DNA of 64,000 bases from Panopea generosa (taxonomy: Eukaryota > Mollusca > Bivalvia > Adapedonta > Hiatellidae): the NCBI GenBank assembly GCA_029582155.1, contig CM055899.1:71787719-71851718 (forward strand), given 5' to 3'. The notes under the pieces were generated by a model. It made no database searches. It saw only the letters and a program-made list of their open reading frames with translations, and had not been told where the DNA came from. The translations under genes were made by a program, and so were the position numbers. Shown here one piece after another: positions 41,401 to 56,400 of this stretch (positions within the stretch are counted from its first letter, which is position 1; each line of letters starts with the position of its first letter).

Positions 41401-44400
41401 ACGCATATTACAAATAAACCAAAAACTTCTAGACATCCTTTTTGGAAAGTGATTAATACTGCTCTTGTAACATTTCACTATCGCCATGGTTTCATTTTTA
41501 TAGTGTCCATCTATGAGGTAATGCAAGTATAAATATCAGAGTAACATCTAATTTCGTTAAACATTTATTGCTTATGAACCATAATGTATGAATGACTTAA
41601 TATATACACAAGGTTAATAAAACTGATGTTGAACATAAAAATAAAGGAAGCTGTCTTAATAGATTTTCAAATGACTGACTAATATCATACTCAAACCTTA
41701 AAGGTTTCTTGTTCCTAAACAGTTATGTGATAATAACAATTCTAGTTATACTGCCTGTTCATTCATCAATGTTAGAAAATATTCAGAGTGTATTCACATT
41801 ACATAATGTACCTGTTTTTGCCACAATTATTCTGAATCCGTATCCTGTAACGGTCCGTTTCCTATTTATAATGCAGGTAGAAAAGGTAAGGAGTATCTCT
41901 TTCGTTTCTATAGAAAACGTCATCATGGCGCCATTGAATCGATTATCTAGCGCGATCCATTTATTTCCACTATATTTTGAAAACCACGTGATAAAAAGTG
42001 TGTCAATACAACCACCTGTGTCGTCACTTCCGGTGTCTGTAGGCTTTAAATGAAGTAGAATGAATATGTTAATTATTTCAACACTGCAGACGTTTATATG
42101 ATCAATGACGTTATTTAACAAGCCACACGTGATCTCAGTGGATGATGTTATTTCATAGACTCAATATATTTATTCATGCTTACGTTTGTCTTTTTTAAAT
42201 ATTACAAGACTCTACTCTTTAGCCTCGATAATCAAACTGTCATGCATCTTATTCCATCTCATTTGTTAAAACAGATAGCATTTAAGAATGGGTAGCTTTA
42301 AAAGTGTTCGTCAATTAAATCGTATCCCTACATCCGTAAGTAATGGAGATATTGACTCTACAATTGATATTCCTTTTGTAGATTTGTTTTTGTCGCTTTT
42401 ATATCGTATTGACACTATATCTTTATTTGTACTAGTAATTAAATTGCAATTATCATTTGATACAAATGGAATAAATAGAATAAATCGAATACAGTTTGTT
42501 TAAAAATGACTTGATTGTCACTAGAAATTTCGTCTTCTTGAAAGTTGTCAAATACTTAAAGGGGTAGAGACATTTATCATTTCAAAAATTAAATATCTTA
42601 TCATTGCATATAAGTAATAATTGTTGTGATACTAAATAAAGATTTTTCATTTCTATTTATATTTTGTGCTAAGGTAAGCTATTAGTAAATACCTCATACA
42701 CGTGTAAAGACAAGTTAGACAGAATTAACTTGATAAACTCGCCCTCCTTAAAATGAATGTGCCAATCATATACGAGCTCTAGGTCGTAGTGGAATGGATA
42801 ACCTAGATTTGTAATGATTCCTACGTCATCAACATCTACCACAGTATATGACGAATCAACAGGATTGCTGAATTCTCCCAAAAATGGAATAGGATCAGCT
42901 GTTTCTATAATTATAACATTTACAACATTTAATTTGATATAAGCTGTTTAAAACATTCTGACAATTATACATTAATGCAAGCAAGTCTACATCAATCGGA
43001 AGAGTATTAAAAAACGAATAAAATTAAGCAGATGAATTATAGATAATCATAAATAATAATACACCATTTTAAACAACTGATATACATCATTATATTATTG
43101 ATAACCCTTGTAATATGCTCTATTAATTTCTTATATAATGTCATTGAAAAGTCTATATGCTAAAGCAACCTTAAAAGTCAGTTAAAGTTTTTAGACATAT
43201 GTTCATAGAAAAAGTCGACCTCTTTGGATATTAAAATAATAGCTAAAAGTTATAATTAGACATCATTTTATATGATTAAGTTAACTAGTTCAATTGATAT
43301 TAAACCTATATAGAATTATAATTAGATATGCGTTCATGTGCTAAAGTCGACCACTTCCGTTATTTACTTGATATTTAAAAGGTAATAATATGTCCTTCAA
43401 TGAAATAGGGTAGTTATTAATATAATAATATACACCACTAAATGATTCATGATTTAGAACACCTCCTTTTTTGTAATATATACATTTGTATAATTATATA
43501 TTTATAAAAAGTAGTACTGCTACATGTAATTATATATGGCACTGTGTGTCTCATGAGTGACTACACGTATTTCATTTAGAACTTGACAGATAAAATATTT
43601 TGTCTCACTTAAGGCCTTTGAATTATTGTTAAAGTACATTTTTCGTCTTCTTTTTATTATATGTAAAATGTTATATAAATATACATTGAGTATTGAGTCC
43701 GTTCTTGATTAATTCAATGAGTGAAATATAAACGGGCATGAATTTGTACTTTGGAACATTCATTGGTACTTATATCACCATAATATCTTCTCAAATGACT
43801 AATTTCAGTTTCCAAGGTTAGACGACTACTTTCTGTAAAGTGACCCTTAATTCGTTTTTTATTTGTATGACTCGGCAACAGTGTTTTATCATTTCATTCG
43901 TAGTATTAAATCATGCTGCACTGGTCCTTACTCATTTATGTCAGTTACATTATTATGAGCAAGTAAACATCACTGGATGAGTTAGTCTTTCTTAAACTGC
44001 CAAAAATTAATTCCATTACCCGTGGTTGTTAATAAAATAACTACTCACTTTTTCGACACACAAGCGTAGTCAATGTCACAAGTTCGGCTTCGTTGATCAG
44101 TTTTTGGTAATTGTAAGTATTGCTTGGTTTATAGATAAGACAAAATGTGTCCAGTTTGTGCTGAAATGAGCTACATTCATTGCGCATGTTTACACAGGCT
44201 GCCATGCAATCGCTCCATGTGCTGTTAGTTTCATTGAATAGGGGAATAGGATCATAGACAGACACAAATGTCCGAGACACATTCACTGGATAGGTCGTCG
44301 TGTCGTTGTCACAAGACATCGAGGGAAATACTGCAATAGAGGGTAAGCTCCATTAATATTGACTGTTTTAATATGAGTTTACATACAAAAAGTGAAATAA

Positions 44401-47400
44401 GGTTGATCGGACTGCTAGATCGTGTTGACCACATCATCATTACTATTATAACTCTGCACAATTATATGGCCAAAAGTTCAATGATAATAAGTTCGATAAT
44501 AGTTGAGCGCGTAGTCCGGTAGTAGAGCCCCGAATTCACGATTGGAGGGTTGCACGTTCGGTCCTCCGCCACGGCTATGTGTATTGTCCTTGAGAAAGAC
44601 ACTTTTTCTAAGACTTTGTTTCCCGTAAAATAATTAAGTTTAAAAAAAAGTTCAATAGAATCCATCACACAAAATAAAAAGGTCTTCTCAGTATGGTTGG
44701 AGAGAAATCAATGTCGGTCAGTTTTTCGCTAAAGAAAATAAGCATATAAAAGTTGGTTTTCTAATGCCGATTGCATAACATACATGGAACTAGATAATAT
44801 ATAATAATAAACTAGATAAAATATATTATCTATTAAATGTAAAACAAATATTCTAGTTAGATTATCAATGTATTAATTATCAAAATAGTTATATCATTAC
44901 TTTGAATGCTCAGATTGCACATTAAGTTTGATTTTGTCCTACAAGACAACAATAAAAACAAATTCGCCGATCATAGAAAAGCCGGTGCATCATACGATAT
45001 CAACTGTTTAATGTACAAAAGTTACTCAAAAACTTTAAGATAATGACTGAAACAGAAACAAGACCAGGACTTAATCATATAACATTTAGTATTGAATCAG
45101 ATTCTGATACATCTGAAAAAAGGGACGTTCAGACAAAGATAAAAGATAACTTTTTCAAATACTCCAAGACTTTTAAAGACATTTTTACATGCAAGTTTAA
45201 TTGTAGAACTTTGAAGTTACCAAACTTCGTCTTTGCTTATAAGTTTACAACTCCGAAACCAGATACATAGTTAAGTGGACCTTCAACATGTTTAACAATA
45301 CATTTAACTTGTGTAAATAAAAAGCTATCATGATATACATTGATGGAAACTGTAGCTGACTGGTGACTTTAACGTTGTATTCCTTACGACGTGATAAAAA
45401 TGAATACACTATAACCGTAATAGTATTATACTTAAATAACAATATATGTTCATTTAAATATAATTTTGGGAGATATTTAACAATAAATGTAAAAACAACA
45501 TATAACGCGTTAGTTCAGGGGTAGAGCATCTGGCCCAGAGGTCGTTGATTCTATCTTTCTCCACAGCAAGACACTTTTTCTGTGTATGTTAAGTACTAGC
45601 TCTATTTAGCAAGACTTCGAGCGTGATTTCTTTAACAAGCGAAGTAAAATAAATCAATTTAAACTATCATAAGTTACCCGATTTTTTGCAGCCAATGAGT
45701 TCTACTTTTAGACAGCTCGTATTAAGAAGAGGTTCGGGATGTATGCGCACGTATCTCGCCAGGAACGGTTTCCTGAAGATGAATTGCTGCGGTTCTTCAT
45801 ACTGCCGTGATAGGTCAAGCCAGTACTAGAAAGAGTATTGATAAGGTAATAAAATAACTAGGCAACAGTTAGTGACACCGATACAAATGGACAGTTTTAC
45901 ATTCTATGAATGAAAATCGTAACTGCAACCATATTTAGTATAAGCCTATAGACCAAATAAAGCTATGCGATGTGGCACTTGTGATGGCATTCCAGAGATA
46001 TTTACAATTATATAAATATCAATGCTAACTTTGTTAAGATTAACGAGATCAAATTTTACAGAAAATGAGAAAAAGACTACACGGAATTTATGTTTAAGAA
46101 GCAGTTATAATCAATCTAACCATACTCATACTTATAACAAAAATACGTGTTTTTGTTGCTTTTCGATGAACGATTGATTCATTGATTTTGCTGGGGGTTT
46201 TTTACTATTAATTTAATCATACAATGTACTACGAATAATCACAGCATTCAGTTTTTTTTAATACGATTCCTTTAAAATACCTGTCTAGAAGTTTCATGAA
46301 ACGAATCAAAATGTGTTCCATACGTCAATTGGAATGATCGACATCCCATTGGAACAACTTCTGGAGCAAACATATTGTTACGTCTAATGTTACCCTGCTT
46401 TCTCCAGTTATACACAGTCACCCCTTCCACAGTAGTTGGAACTAAGAGATCTATCTGAAATATTTTGTAAGAGAGCATAAACAGTATTCGTATGATTTAC
46501 ATTCATTGCAAGTTTTTAAATGATGTAAATATTCAGCAATTGGTTTACTATTCTATTCTATATAATGTTGTAGAAGTTATAACTTTCATTATCATGTAAA
46601 AAGAGGAAAAGAAAAACAAAACTTCTGTATATTTCATTTCTGTTTCATGCTAAGTGTAAAGCTTTATAATTGTAAATCATATTCTCGATAACACTTCATA
46701 ATTATATCGATATTTTTATTTTTTATTTACTTTTTATTGTAAACGCGTACCATCTTCTCATTACTCGCATCACAAATATACAAATACATATAGTTTAACA
46801 ACATCAAAGTAAACATAACGTGAATCATCTCAGCTTAATTTACAAAGACAGAGTAACGTATGAAAAAGAAATAATACATTCGGTGATAATTGTTTTTAAT
46901 AAACAATACGTACTCTGGAAATATTCAGTACCATTAAAATGACATTGCAAGAACATATGTGTTTCAAAAACAATAAGTCTGTATCAAGATAAATATTCAA
47001 ACATCAGCAATTAAAAATTGAAAATAAGCATACTTTATTTACAATTTATACAAGGCACATGGACACAACTATATTTAAATTATAACATCGCTCATGCAAT
47101 TGGAAATTATAAGCTTTATATAAATGGATACATGAATAAACACCAGCCATATATATATTTGCAAAGCATGCGACGGTAAATATATATCATAAGCAAAAAT
47201 ACCTGGAGAAATGCTTCCGTATCTGAAGGATCTGCACACCACCCAGCATGGAATAAACGAGCCTGTTCAGGGGGATAACCTGGTTGCCAGGACGACGTTG
47301 TTATTTGAAAACCATCTATCATATTACCTGCCATCCCTAGACCTCTGTTGCAAACCATCTGCACAACTGTATTTGGTCAACAGAAGGGTATATCGACCGC

Positions 47401-50400
47401 ATTTATATGCATACGACAGATCATGGTAAAATAATTTCTATGAAAAACAAATTAGTATTCGTTTCATTTGTTTTCTTAAAAATGTAATTTAATGTTCGCA
47501 ATGTACTAAAATACCGTGCCGTTATTATACCTGGTTACGTAACACTGCACGAATAAAAATGATATTTCCTTTCATTAAAATGTTCGCCTTGTCGTTCTCT
47601 TCTCTTAGAGGTTACAAATGTTACTGCAAGCTAATAGTAATATATGTAAATCTACCATTGGTCGCTATACAGAAGCAACACCCTCCTAGAACACATTCTG
47701 AAAATATTCTAGACAAAATGTCACTGATGCAGACGAAATAATCAGATCCGATAATCTATATTGCAAAGAAAGAATCCATTTTAATGGAATAAAGGAGAAT
47801 AAATATTTCTCATTTATTTCCTATACGATACTTTCAATTATTATTTAACATGTATATAATGAAAAAAAATCCAATTTATATCTTTGTATCACACATTCAT
47901 TTTAAAATAATGCAATATGCTTGCCTGGAAACAGTTAAAGGTTGCATCCAGTTTTATATATTGCTATTACAATATATATATATATATATGTGGAATGACC
48001 AATTTTAATGTCTTGACTACCAATCCATTTGTTTACTTATATGCTAGATCCGCAGTGGAACTTACCCAACATCTTTTTGGGAATATATCATGCAAGAAAA
48101 CTAAATACAGTTATGTATAGAAAATATATCTCTCATTGATCGATTCACCTAATTTAGCTTCAAACTGTATTAACAACTTAATAAGAAGGATTTTTCTTTT
48201 CATTTGTTTTGGTGATTTTTTTCAGACCATTCACCTACTTGTCACATGAAGTCCAAGAAAGGGATGTGATCAGTGTCATCTATAATTAGCAGTTCACAAC
48301 TTATAACACACTTGCATGTGTGTATTTCACTTTTAATTTCGAGTACCAGCCTAAGAAACTAATACACATCGGTCGAAGTGAAAGTAACCTAACTCCAATA
48401 CAAATATGAACAAAACAAAGTATTTTATAGTTTTGATTAACCATATATTTTATAAGATATATAACATTTGCACAATAATTCTTGTCATATCGTTATTTGG
48501 TTCCCATTAGTTCTGATGTAAGTGTTTTGTGACTTAAACAATTAGTGGTTTGGAACATATTGCCTTAATATAAGATAATTATCGTATGTACATTTTTAAT
48601 GGAATCCAAAATTAAACTTACCTGGATCGTGTGATGAAGGACACGTTATTATCGTTATGTTTAGCATTTGTACCAGGCTTGCACTTGAGTTGATATTATT
48701 TGCAACAAATGATATGTATCTGCCGTTCTCTAACCTGTAATAAACATTTTAAAATGTCAGATTACTTGGTGATTATATACATTGTTATGAATTACACATA
48801 AATAATACACATGTGTAGCTGTTGACCGTATTTAGACATTTTTTTGCCGAAAATGAGTCTAAATTTAAACCATGTAGGGTTTTTTTAAATTTATTTTTTA
48901 CATAGCGCAACAAAATAATACAACTACTATTTTTCAGCATTAGGAAGAAGTAACACTGTTTATAGTCTACAAACAAATGTGTAATAGAATGAGAACCAAC
49001 TGACCAACCAGCGTGCTCGTATGCCATTGCTGTGCAACAGTCCTGAGCGGAATATCTAGGGTCGCTCCTACAGTCTCAGTAAAAAATATGAATGAAATAG
49101 TGGTTGCAGTTTAATTCAATTTCGTCACATTCAAAATAAATATTATCAATTAGTTTGATAGATTTGTTATGTAAATTTAAGTAGGAATGGATCACGTACA
49201 TCAATATGGCATAAAACGCTTTAGTTTAATAATTCTATACAATGGATACACTGACAAAATGATTTTATTTTCTTGCTGCATTTTGATTACGTCTAACATT
49301 GATCATAATGTAAAATCGGATAAATATCGATACACCAACGTTGTACCTATAACACCAATCACGCTTGAAGTCGTTTTTGCTAGAACCAATGCTAAGCATA
49401 TGCGGATAAAATGCCTTGTTTAAGGACACTACACATAGCTGCGCCGGAGGATTGAACCCATGATCCTGATCAGCTGTCATAATGAAATCACGTCACTCGT
49501 TGAAACGTCATGAAAGGAACGAACTGCTGACCACCCAATTATGGGTCTGATGCTCTACCACTGGACCACGCGCTCCAAAACATATGTATTCTCGTGTATA
49601 CCTAGTTATAGTTTATGACGAGATGTGCCCCTGTCAATGTGCTTCCTATTTAAATTGTAATATATAAACACGAAAAAAAAAAAAAAAAACAAACCTCGAA
49701 TAAAAAAAAAATGATTTTCTGAAAATAATGAACAATGAAAACATTCTGTATTCGATAACTTCTAACCTGAACGTACTAGAGGTTAGGAGTTCAATAACAC
49801 CAATTAAGTTTGTTAAACATGGCAATATAACTGGAAAAAATAAAGATAATATGGTACCTTAAAAAGTGTATAAAAGTGCCATAATCCGACGAGTAAATGT
49901 TGTAGCGGACTACCTGAGCACCGTTGTTAAGGAAGCTCCATTTGCTGTCACTAATGTACACATCAAATAAAGTACCACCTGCTGAAACATGAATCATAAC
50001 TTAAAATGTATGTAGATTGTGGTTTAAATTGTTTGTATTAAGCTGATTTTCAAATTTAAAACTGGATACGTTATAGAACCAAATTATACAAAAAGAGCAT
50101 TATATTCCCAAACATGTAGAGCGTTTATCACTATTTAGAAACATGATGTTGACATAAAACAATTATATTTACATATTAAAGAACATGGCCAAGCTGTTTT
50201 ATATTTACAGACAACGATTATGTAATTCTGTGGTAGTATTTACTGTTCAGATACGCTCTGACCTAATCAAGCTAGCCTATTCTAAATACTAAATACTAGC
50301 CCATCCGTCAAATGATTGCTTAGCATCTAGATAGACTACGTAAACTTTGATTATATATTACTTGATAGATAAAATACACCATATCAGGAAAGTTGACGTC

Positions 50401-53400
50401 ATTATGCATCCTAGTCCACCTTCAAACTTAAGTAAGTTGACATAATGTATTTGCACCCTTCAGTAATACAAATAAACAACCGATTTACATTTAAAAGAAA
50501 AGATGCGCATGACCGTGGGTTAAACACACACTTGATATATATACACCACGATATTTACAGTGGTGCATTAGCAGTTGTACATTAATCTGGTTTTAATCCC
50601 AACAACAAAGAACCGCTTTGGTCGCTCGTGCATGAGTACGCTAAAGCCCTCTACAGCATATTCTATGATACTATCTTCATTAGTCTATCGAACTTTAGAA
50701 TTGATTTCCCTGACACGGTTATTTGGCAATAACTGCCGTTGGGGAAAACTCTACAAATTATTTTTAAGAATCAAAGACAAAGATAATCTTGTAGAAATTA
50801 TTGTATTCGGTACAATAGAACGCGGCATTCTACTGTTGAAATAAGAAGCTCTTGGCCTCCATACTAATGCCGTTAGGTAGTTTCGGTCTTATCTATCAGA
50901 CCGGCACGAATGATTGATGTTTCTGAATACTTCCTTCACATGCTAGTATCACCTGTGGTGCTCAGGGAGCAATACTGGGTCCACGTCTATTTTTAATACA
51001 CGCAGATAATATGTATTTATTTTGATGACTTTTGGTGGCATCTTAATCTTAAAAATCGAGGGTATTCTTTTCAATGAACTTGAATCTGTAAAATAATGGT
51101 ATACAGCAGACTATTCCTTACCTTGGGGAGATAAAATTTATTATGTTTGGGTCAAACATAGTTTAAGACCTCATCACAATATGAATATGTCCCGTAATAG
51201 TAAAGCTATTTAAACAACAAGTAATATTAAGAAGCTTGGTGCAACACTAGTTCAAAGTCAATTGTGATTTGATCTGATGGCGAGATCAGTCATTAAGAAG
51301 GCTTATGCCAGGTTAATGGTTTTATATAGAAAATGCGAATTCTTGACACTGCATACAAAGACGTTCTTAGTAATTTCACTCATTCTGTGTCACTTTGACT
51401 AAGTTTTGGTACTCAGGTTTGTCTCAAATTAGAAAAATAGGATTCAACCTACTCAGAATAAGATCATTCGGTTTGTTATGGAATTGAACAATAACTCTCA
51501 AATATTGGACCTGACGATCTCAAATATCTAGTTATCTGTTGAAAAAAACTTCAAAAATGATTTTTCATTCTATATGATTAAATCAGAAACTGTTCACGAT
51601 TACATGGGTGAGCATTTTTGTTCAGCCTGTTCAATGTATGATCGCTGTGCGAAGTTTCGAGTAACTGTCTGTCCTTTTATGTGTTCCTGATCTAGTTTTA
51701 CATTTAGTAATAATGGGTGTTACTCCTTGCCAAAAGTCAAAGGAATTTGGTAAAACGACATTTGCCTGTTTGGGTTTTACCTTTTGGAATGAGTTGCCAT
51801 AACACATTTAACACCAGTACTAATGGTGTTTACGTTCTGATAAACATATAATTCTTATATTATGATACATTAAGCATTTACAGTTTTCAGATTAAGGCGA
51901 ACAATAACTCAAGCCTTCAGATTGTAATATTTTGAATCAATACATAATTATGAAAAATTATCAATGTTTTGAAAAATTACTGCAAATATAAAGCGGCACA
52001 TGCTCCCTGAGAATATTTAGAGTACAATCATGAATAAAAAAAGTTATGGCAAAAGTATACGAACTTTCTGATTCCCCATCGTATTTGCCTTTATAGTTAC
52101 TTGTACTGCACATGTTCTGATTAAAGTAGACGTGTTCACAGAAAGAAATTTGCCGAGAAAACCATGTTTACCATCAGTTGAAGCATCCAAAAATAACATC
52201 CCTATTTCAAACGTAGACTGCAAATCAAACAAGATCCATGGAAGCGCCATCCAATCTAAATCAACACAAAAAAACAACAAATATCCTTTCAGTGATGCAC
52301 ATATACAATAACTTAAATTCTTAAATTGCTTATTTTTTGTATAGTGGGGGATTATTTAACACTAGCAACTATAAATCTATATATATTTCAAGTCGGTTAT
52401 TATAAAGATTCATCACGTTTTTTAAACATATAGGAAGAGATGCGGTCAATAAAGTGGACGCAAACATACATTAGAAAGATATAAATATGTTATCACCATT
52501 GAAACAAGTCATTCGATTAGAACAAAAATAGTATGTGCATGTCCTCATGTCGAGTTGCGGACAAATGAAAAAGGCCACGTTGCCAACATTGTTTTTCGCT
52601 TTCGACAAAGCATTTTTAACAATCTAACATTAAAAGTCTTACAACTAATCTGGCTGTATCAGGCTATTAAAATGTACTTATCCAACGTTTAAGCCAACGT
52701 TATCCGGTAACGGCTACATGGCATTTTGATATAAAATATAAAATATTATATTATAAGTTTTTCCTCGTGTTGCGAACGAATTATGCTTTCTTTCTCGGAG
52801 AATACACATGTCTGTATAAATAGGTCACACATAGATTAGTTATAATATTTAGACTCGACACAATTTAGTGTCAATCACTTTTACAGGCAAACGTAAAAGG
52901 TTCAGTCAGTGTTCGACAGTCAAATTGGACAGGTTCAAACGTTGTTTCACGTGCAGACTGGAAGGGTTTAGCATGTACTTTACAAGCAAATGGTTCGGTC
53001 AGTGTTAAATAGACAGGTTGGAAGAGATTAACCTGTATTATGCAGGGTCAGTCAATGAATTGCGATAGGTTAACAAGACTTCGAGAGACAACTGGAGGCG
53101 GTTCAATGAGTAAAGGGCTGACCAATGGCAAATGTTTATCAAGTGTTTTACAGTTAAAAAGACAATATTCAGCCGGTGTGAGACAAACTAATGGGGAAGG
53201 ACAATTGAATGGCAAAGATTCAAACGGTGTTGGACAGACAGACCGAAAGGGTTCAATCGGTGTTTTACAGGTAATATGAGGCGGTTCAGCCAGATTAAAA
53301 TGGGCAAATAAAGCAGATTACACCCGTGGTGGACAGAGAAATGAAGGAAATTCCGCTAGTACTGGACAAACTAATGGGAAAGTTCAACCATCGCTTAATA

Positions 53401-56400
53401 GACATATGGGAAATGTTAAACCCGTGATGAACATACAAATGAAGGTATAACCTTTGTTACACAAACACGTGTAGGTGGCTCAGCCAGTGTTGGACAATCG
53501 AATTAGAAAGTTCAGTAGGTGTTTGACCGACAGGTTGATAAATATTTTCAGACAAATACAGAATGTTCAACCATTGAAATTCGGGAAGATTAACCAGTTT
53601 TAAAGAGACAATTGAAGACGGTTCATCCAGTGTAAAACGGACACATTGGTGGTAGGTGTTTACAAAGTGTTTGACAGATAAAAGAAATATATTGAGCCGG
53701 CGTGAGACGCACTTATTGGGAAGGATAGTTGAAAGGGAAAGGATTCCCTAGTGTTGGACAGACAAATTGGAAAAGACAGTGTCCTTGTGGTTGGATATTA
53801 AATTAAAGTGCCGTATATATCTTTGTAACTATAACTTTGTATGTGACATACAAATAACATATAGTATAAAATTCTAATAAATGTATTTATTGATATCAAA
53901 ACTGTTTGTATACCTTCGTAAAATTCTGGAAAGTTTATAAGCACGTCAAGAATACTCTTGCATTCCGATAAGTCTAAAACCACTGAAACAAAACATAACA
54001 TGTTGAGAAGGACTGACACAAATATCTAGCCACGAAATAAAGTTAAAAAGCTTACATCTAGATTGTTTTCTAACGCATGTGGTCTAAATCAAGTATTTAT
54101 ATACGGACGACGTTTTTGATAATATTCTTCTTTTGTTTGGCATTGAGTTAACATTGATATAGTAGCGCACCTAGCTGCGAAGCCACGAGTTGGCATTACA
54201 ATAAAGACATTACATACCCATTAATAGATTTAATAGATGAAGCTCACCCAACAGAGTGAACTCTACGAACTGGCATTCACATTTGCAGAAGACTTCCCCT
54301 GTCGTTTTGGGAAAGCTAGATATGACCTCAAACCATTTCTCCATCAAGCAATAAAATACAAGAAATGTGCCTACCTTAATTATGATAAACTAATTATAGA
54401 GAACGAAACTTATGTATTTGACACGAATTTAAATGACATTGTCAAAGTTAATAAATATGACGTTGGCCAAGGTCTATATACATAATGTGCAGGTTCTTGG
54501 AAAGATTTATCTAATATCCAAATTATTATTTGGAATGTACAAGGTCTGTTTAAATATGAATGTAATGCTGACTTTTTGTATTTTTTAAAGCAATATGGTA
54601 TATATGCACTTAATGAACATGGACAAAGCATAATGACGAATTTAATGAGTTTCTCGTTGGTTATCATTGTTTTAACTATGTTAGAAAAAGGACGTCATCT
54701 AAAGGTCGTCATTCGGGTGGTGTAACAGTTTTTGTTAAATCAAATTTAATTGAATCGGGGTTCATAGAACGCGTGTTTGATAAAATAGTTGATTGAGTAT
54801 TTATACGTATAAACTGTAGCACAATGATTTTTTTCAAAGAAATATAATCAAGTGTTATACTTATGTATCTCCAGAAGGTTCCTCTATATATCATGTAAAT
54901 GAAGAGTTGAATTGTGTTAATTGTTTTGAAGAAAAACTATCAAAAGTTATAAGTGTATTTCCAAATGATGATTTAATTCTGGCTGGTGATTTCAATTCAA
55001 GATGTGGGTCACTTCAAGACACTATAGAAGATGATGATGTTTATTTCATCTTTCAAGATGAAAATGTTTTATATGAAAATGATAGTTTTTATTGTAAAAG
55101 AAACTCTAAAGATAGTATATGTAATACATTTAGACATTCACTTATTGAATTATGTAAATCATATGTAATTCAGTTTCTGAACGGTCGATTGCACAATGAT
55201 AAAGTTATATTATAATTATATTTGCACAGCAAATGATGGCCTTAGCTTAGTTGACTATTTAATTGCATCCTCAGATTTATTTCCACATATCTCATGCTTT
55301 GAGATTGGTGAAAGGACGGACTCCGATCATTTCCCATTCCATTTTTCTTTTACTAAATCATATGCTTATTCTGACATTACGGAATATGATAACAATACCT
55401 TACCGAGACTTGAGAGGTTTAAATGGGAAACTGTAAAACAGGACGAATTTGTTAACAGGCTACGTTCTTCCTTTGTTGAAATAAAAGATACTATTTTAAA
55501 AACCACACCTCATAACATAGAACAAGCTGTCCATCACATTGTTACATTATATCATAATGCTGCTGATTCCATGAAAATCAAATCAAATAGTTGCTTAACA
55601 AATAAAAGATTAACGCAGCCATGTTGGTGGGACAATGAATGCGAACAGTTAAAATTGAATAAAAACAGAGCTTTAAGAAATTTTAGGTTAAATGGTGATA
55701 CTCCAAATTATGAAATATTCAAAGCCATTAGAAACAAATTCAAACAAACTTGCAAACGGAAACAACTTGAGATGCAGAACAAAAATAAACAAGAACTTAT
55801 AAACTCAAGAAAAAACAAATCTTTATTTTGGAAAACTGTCAAAAGAATCAGATTTAAACAGACACATTACGATAGTAACATGTCATCATCAGCGTGGTAT
55901 AACCACTTTAAAAATAATTACATTGAACAAAATCTATTACCTGAACATGATACAATATATGATATATTTAACAATCCCATTTCTGCTGCTGAACTTGAGA
56001 AAAGTGTAAGCAGCTTGAAATTAGGTAAAAAGTACAGGTTCTAGTTACTTATTATTGGAGATGATAAAATATATATTCATAGATAAAGCACCCATTCTTC
56101 TTCAATCATAAAATACAATTTTGGAAACTAGTTGTTTTCCCTCTGTCTGGGGGCAAAGCATCTTATGTTCTTTTCATCAATCCGGATCTTTAAACGAGCC
56201 GAACAATTACCGTGGAATTTCACATATAGATATTAACAGGAATGATGTTCAATAGGCTTACATACTGGGCTGAAATGCATAACAAAATAGATGAAGCGCA
56301 GTCGGAATTCAAGAAAGACTACTCTCTTATAGACAATTTATTTACACTACATGCAATTATTCAAAAAAATATTAAAGTAAAAAAGGCGGACGGTTTTATT

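Noticed and set aside
45043-45270. 75-codon plus-strand frame rich in acidic and Ser/Thr residues
   Set aside because: No recognised family, no neighbouring exon in phase, and AT-rich third positions like the intron background.
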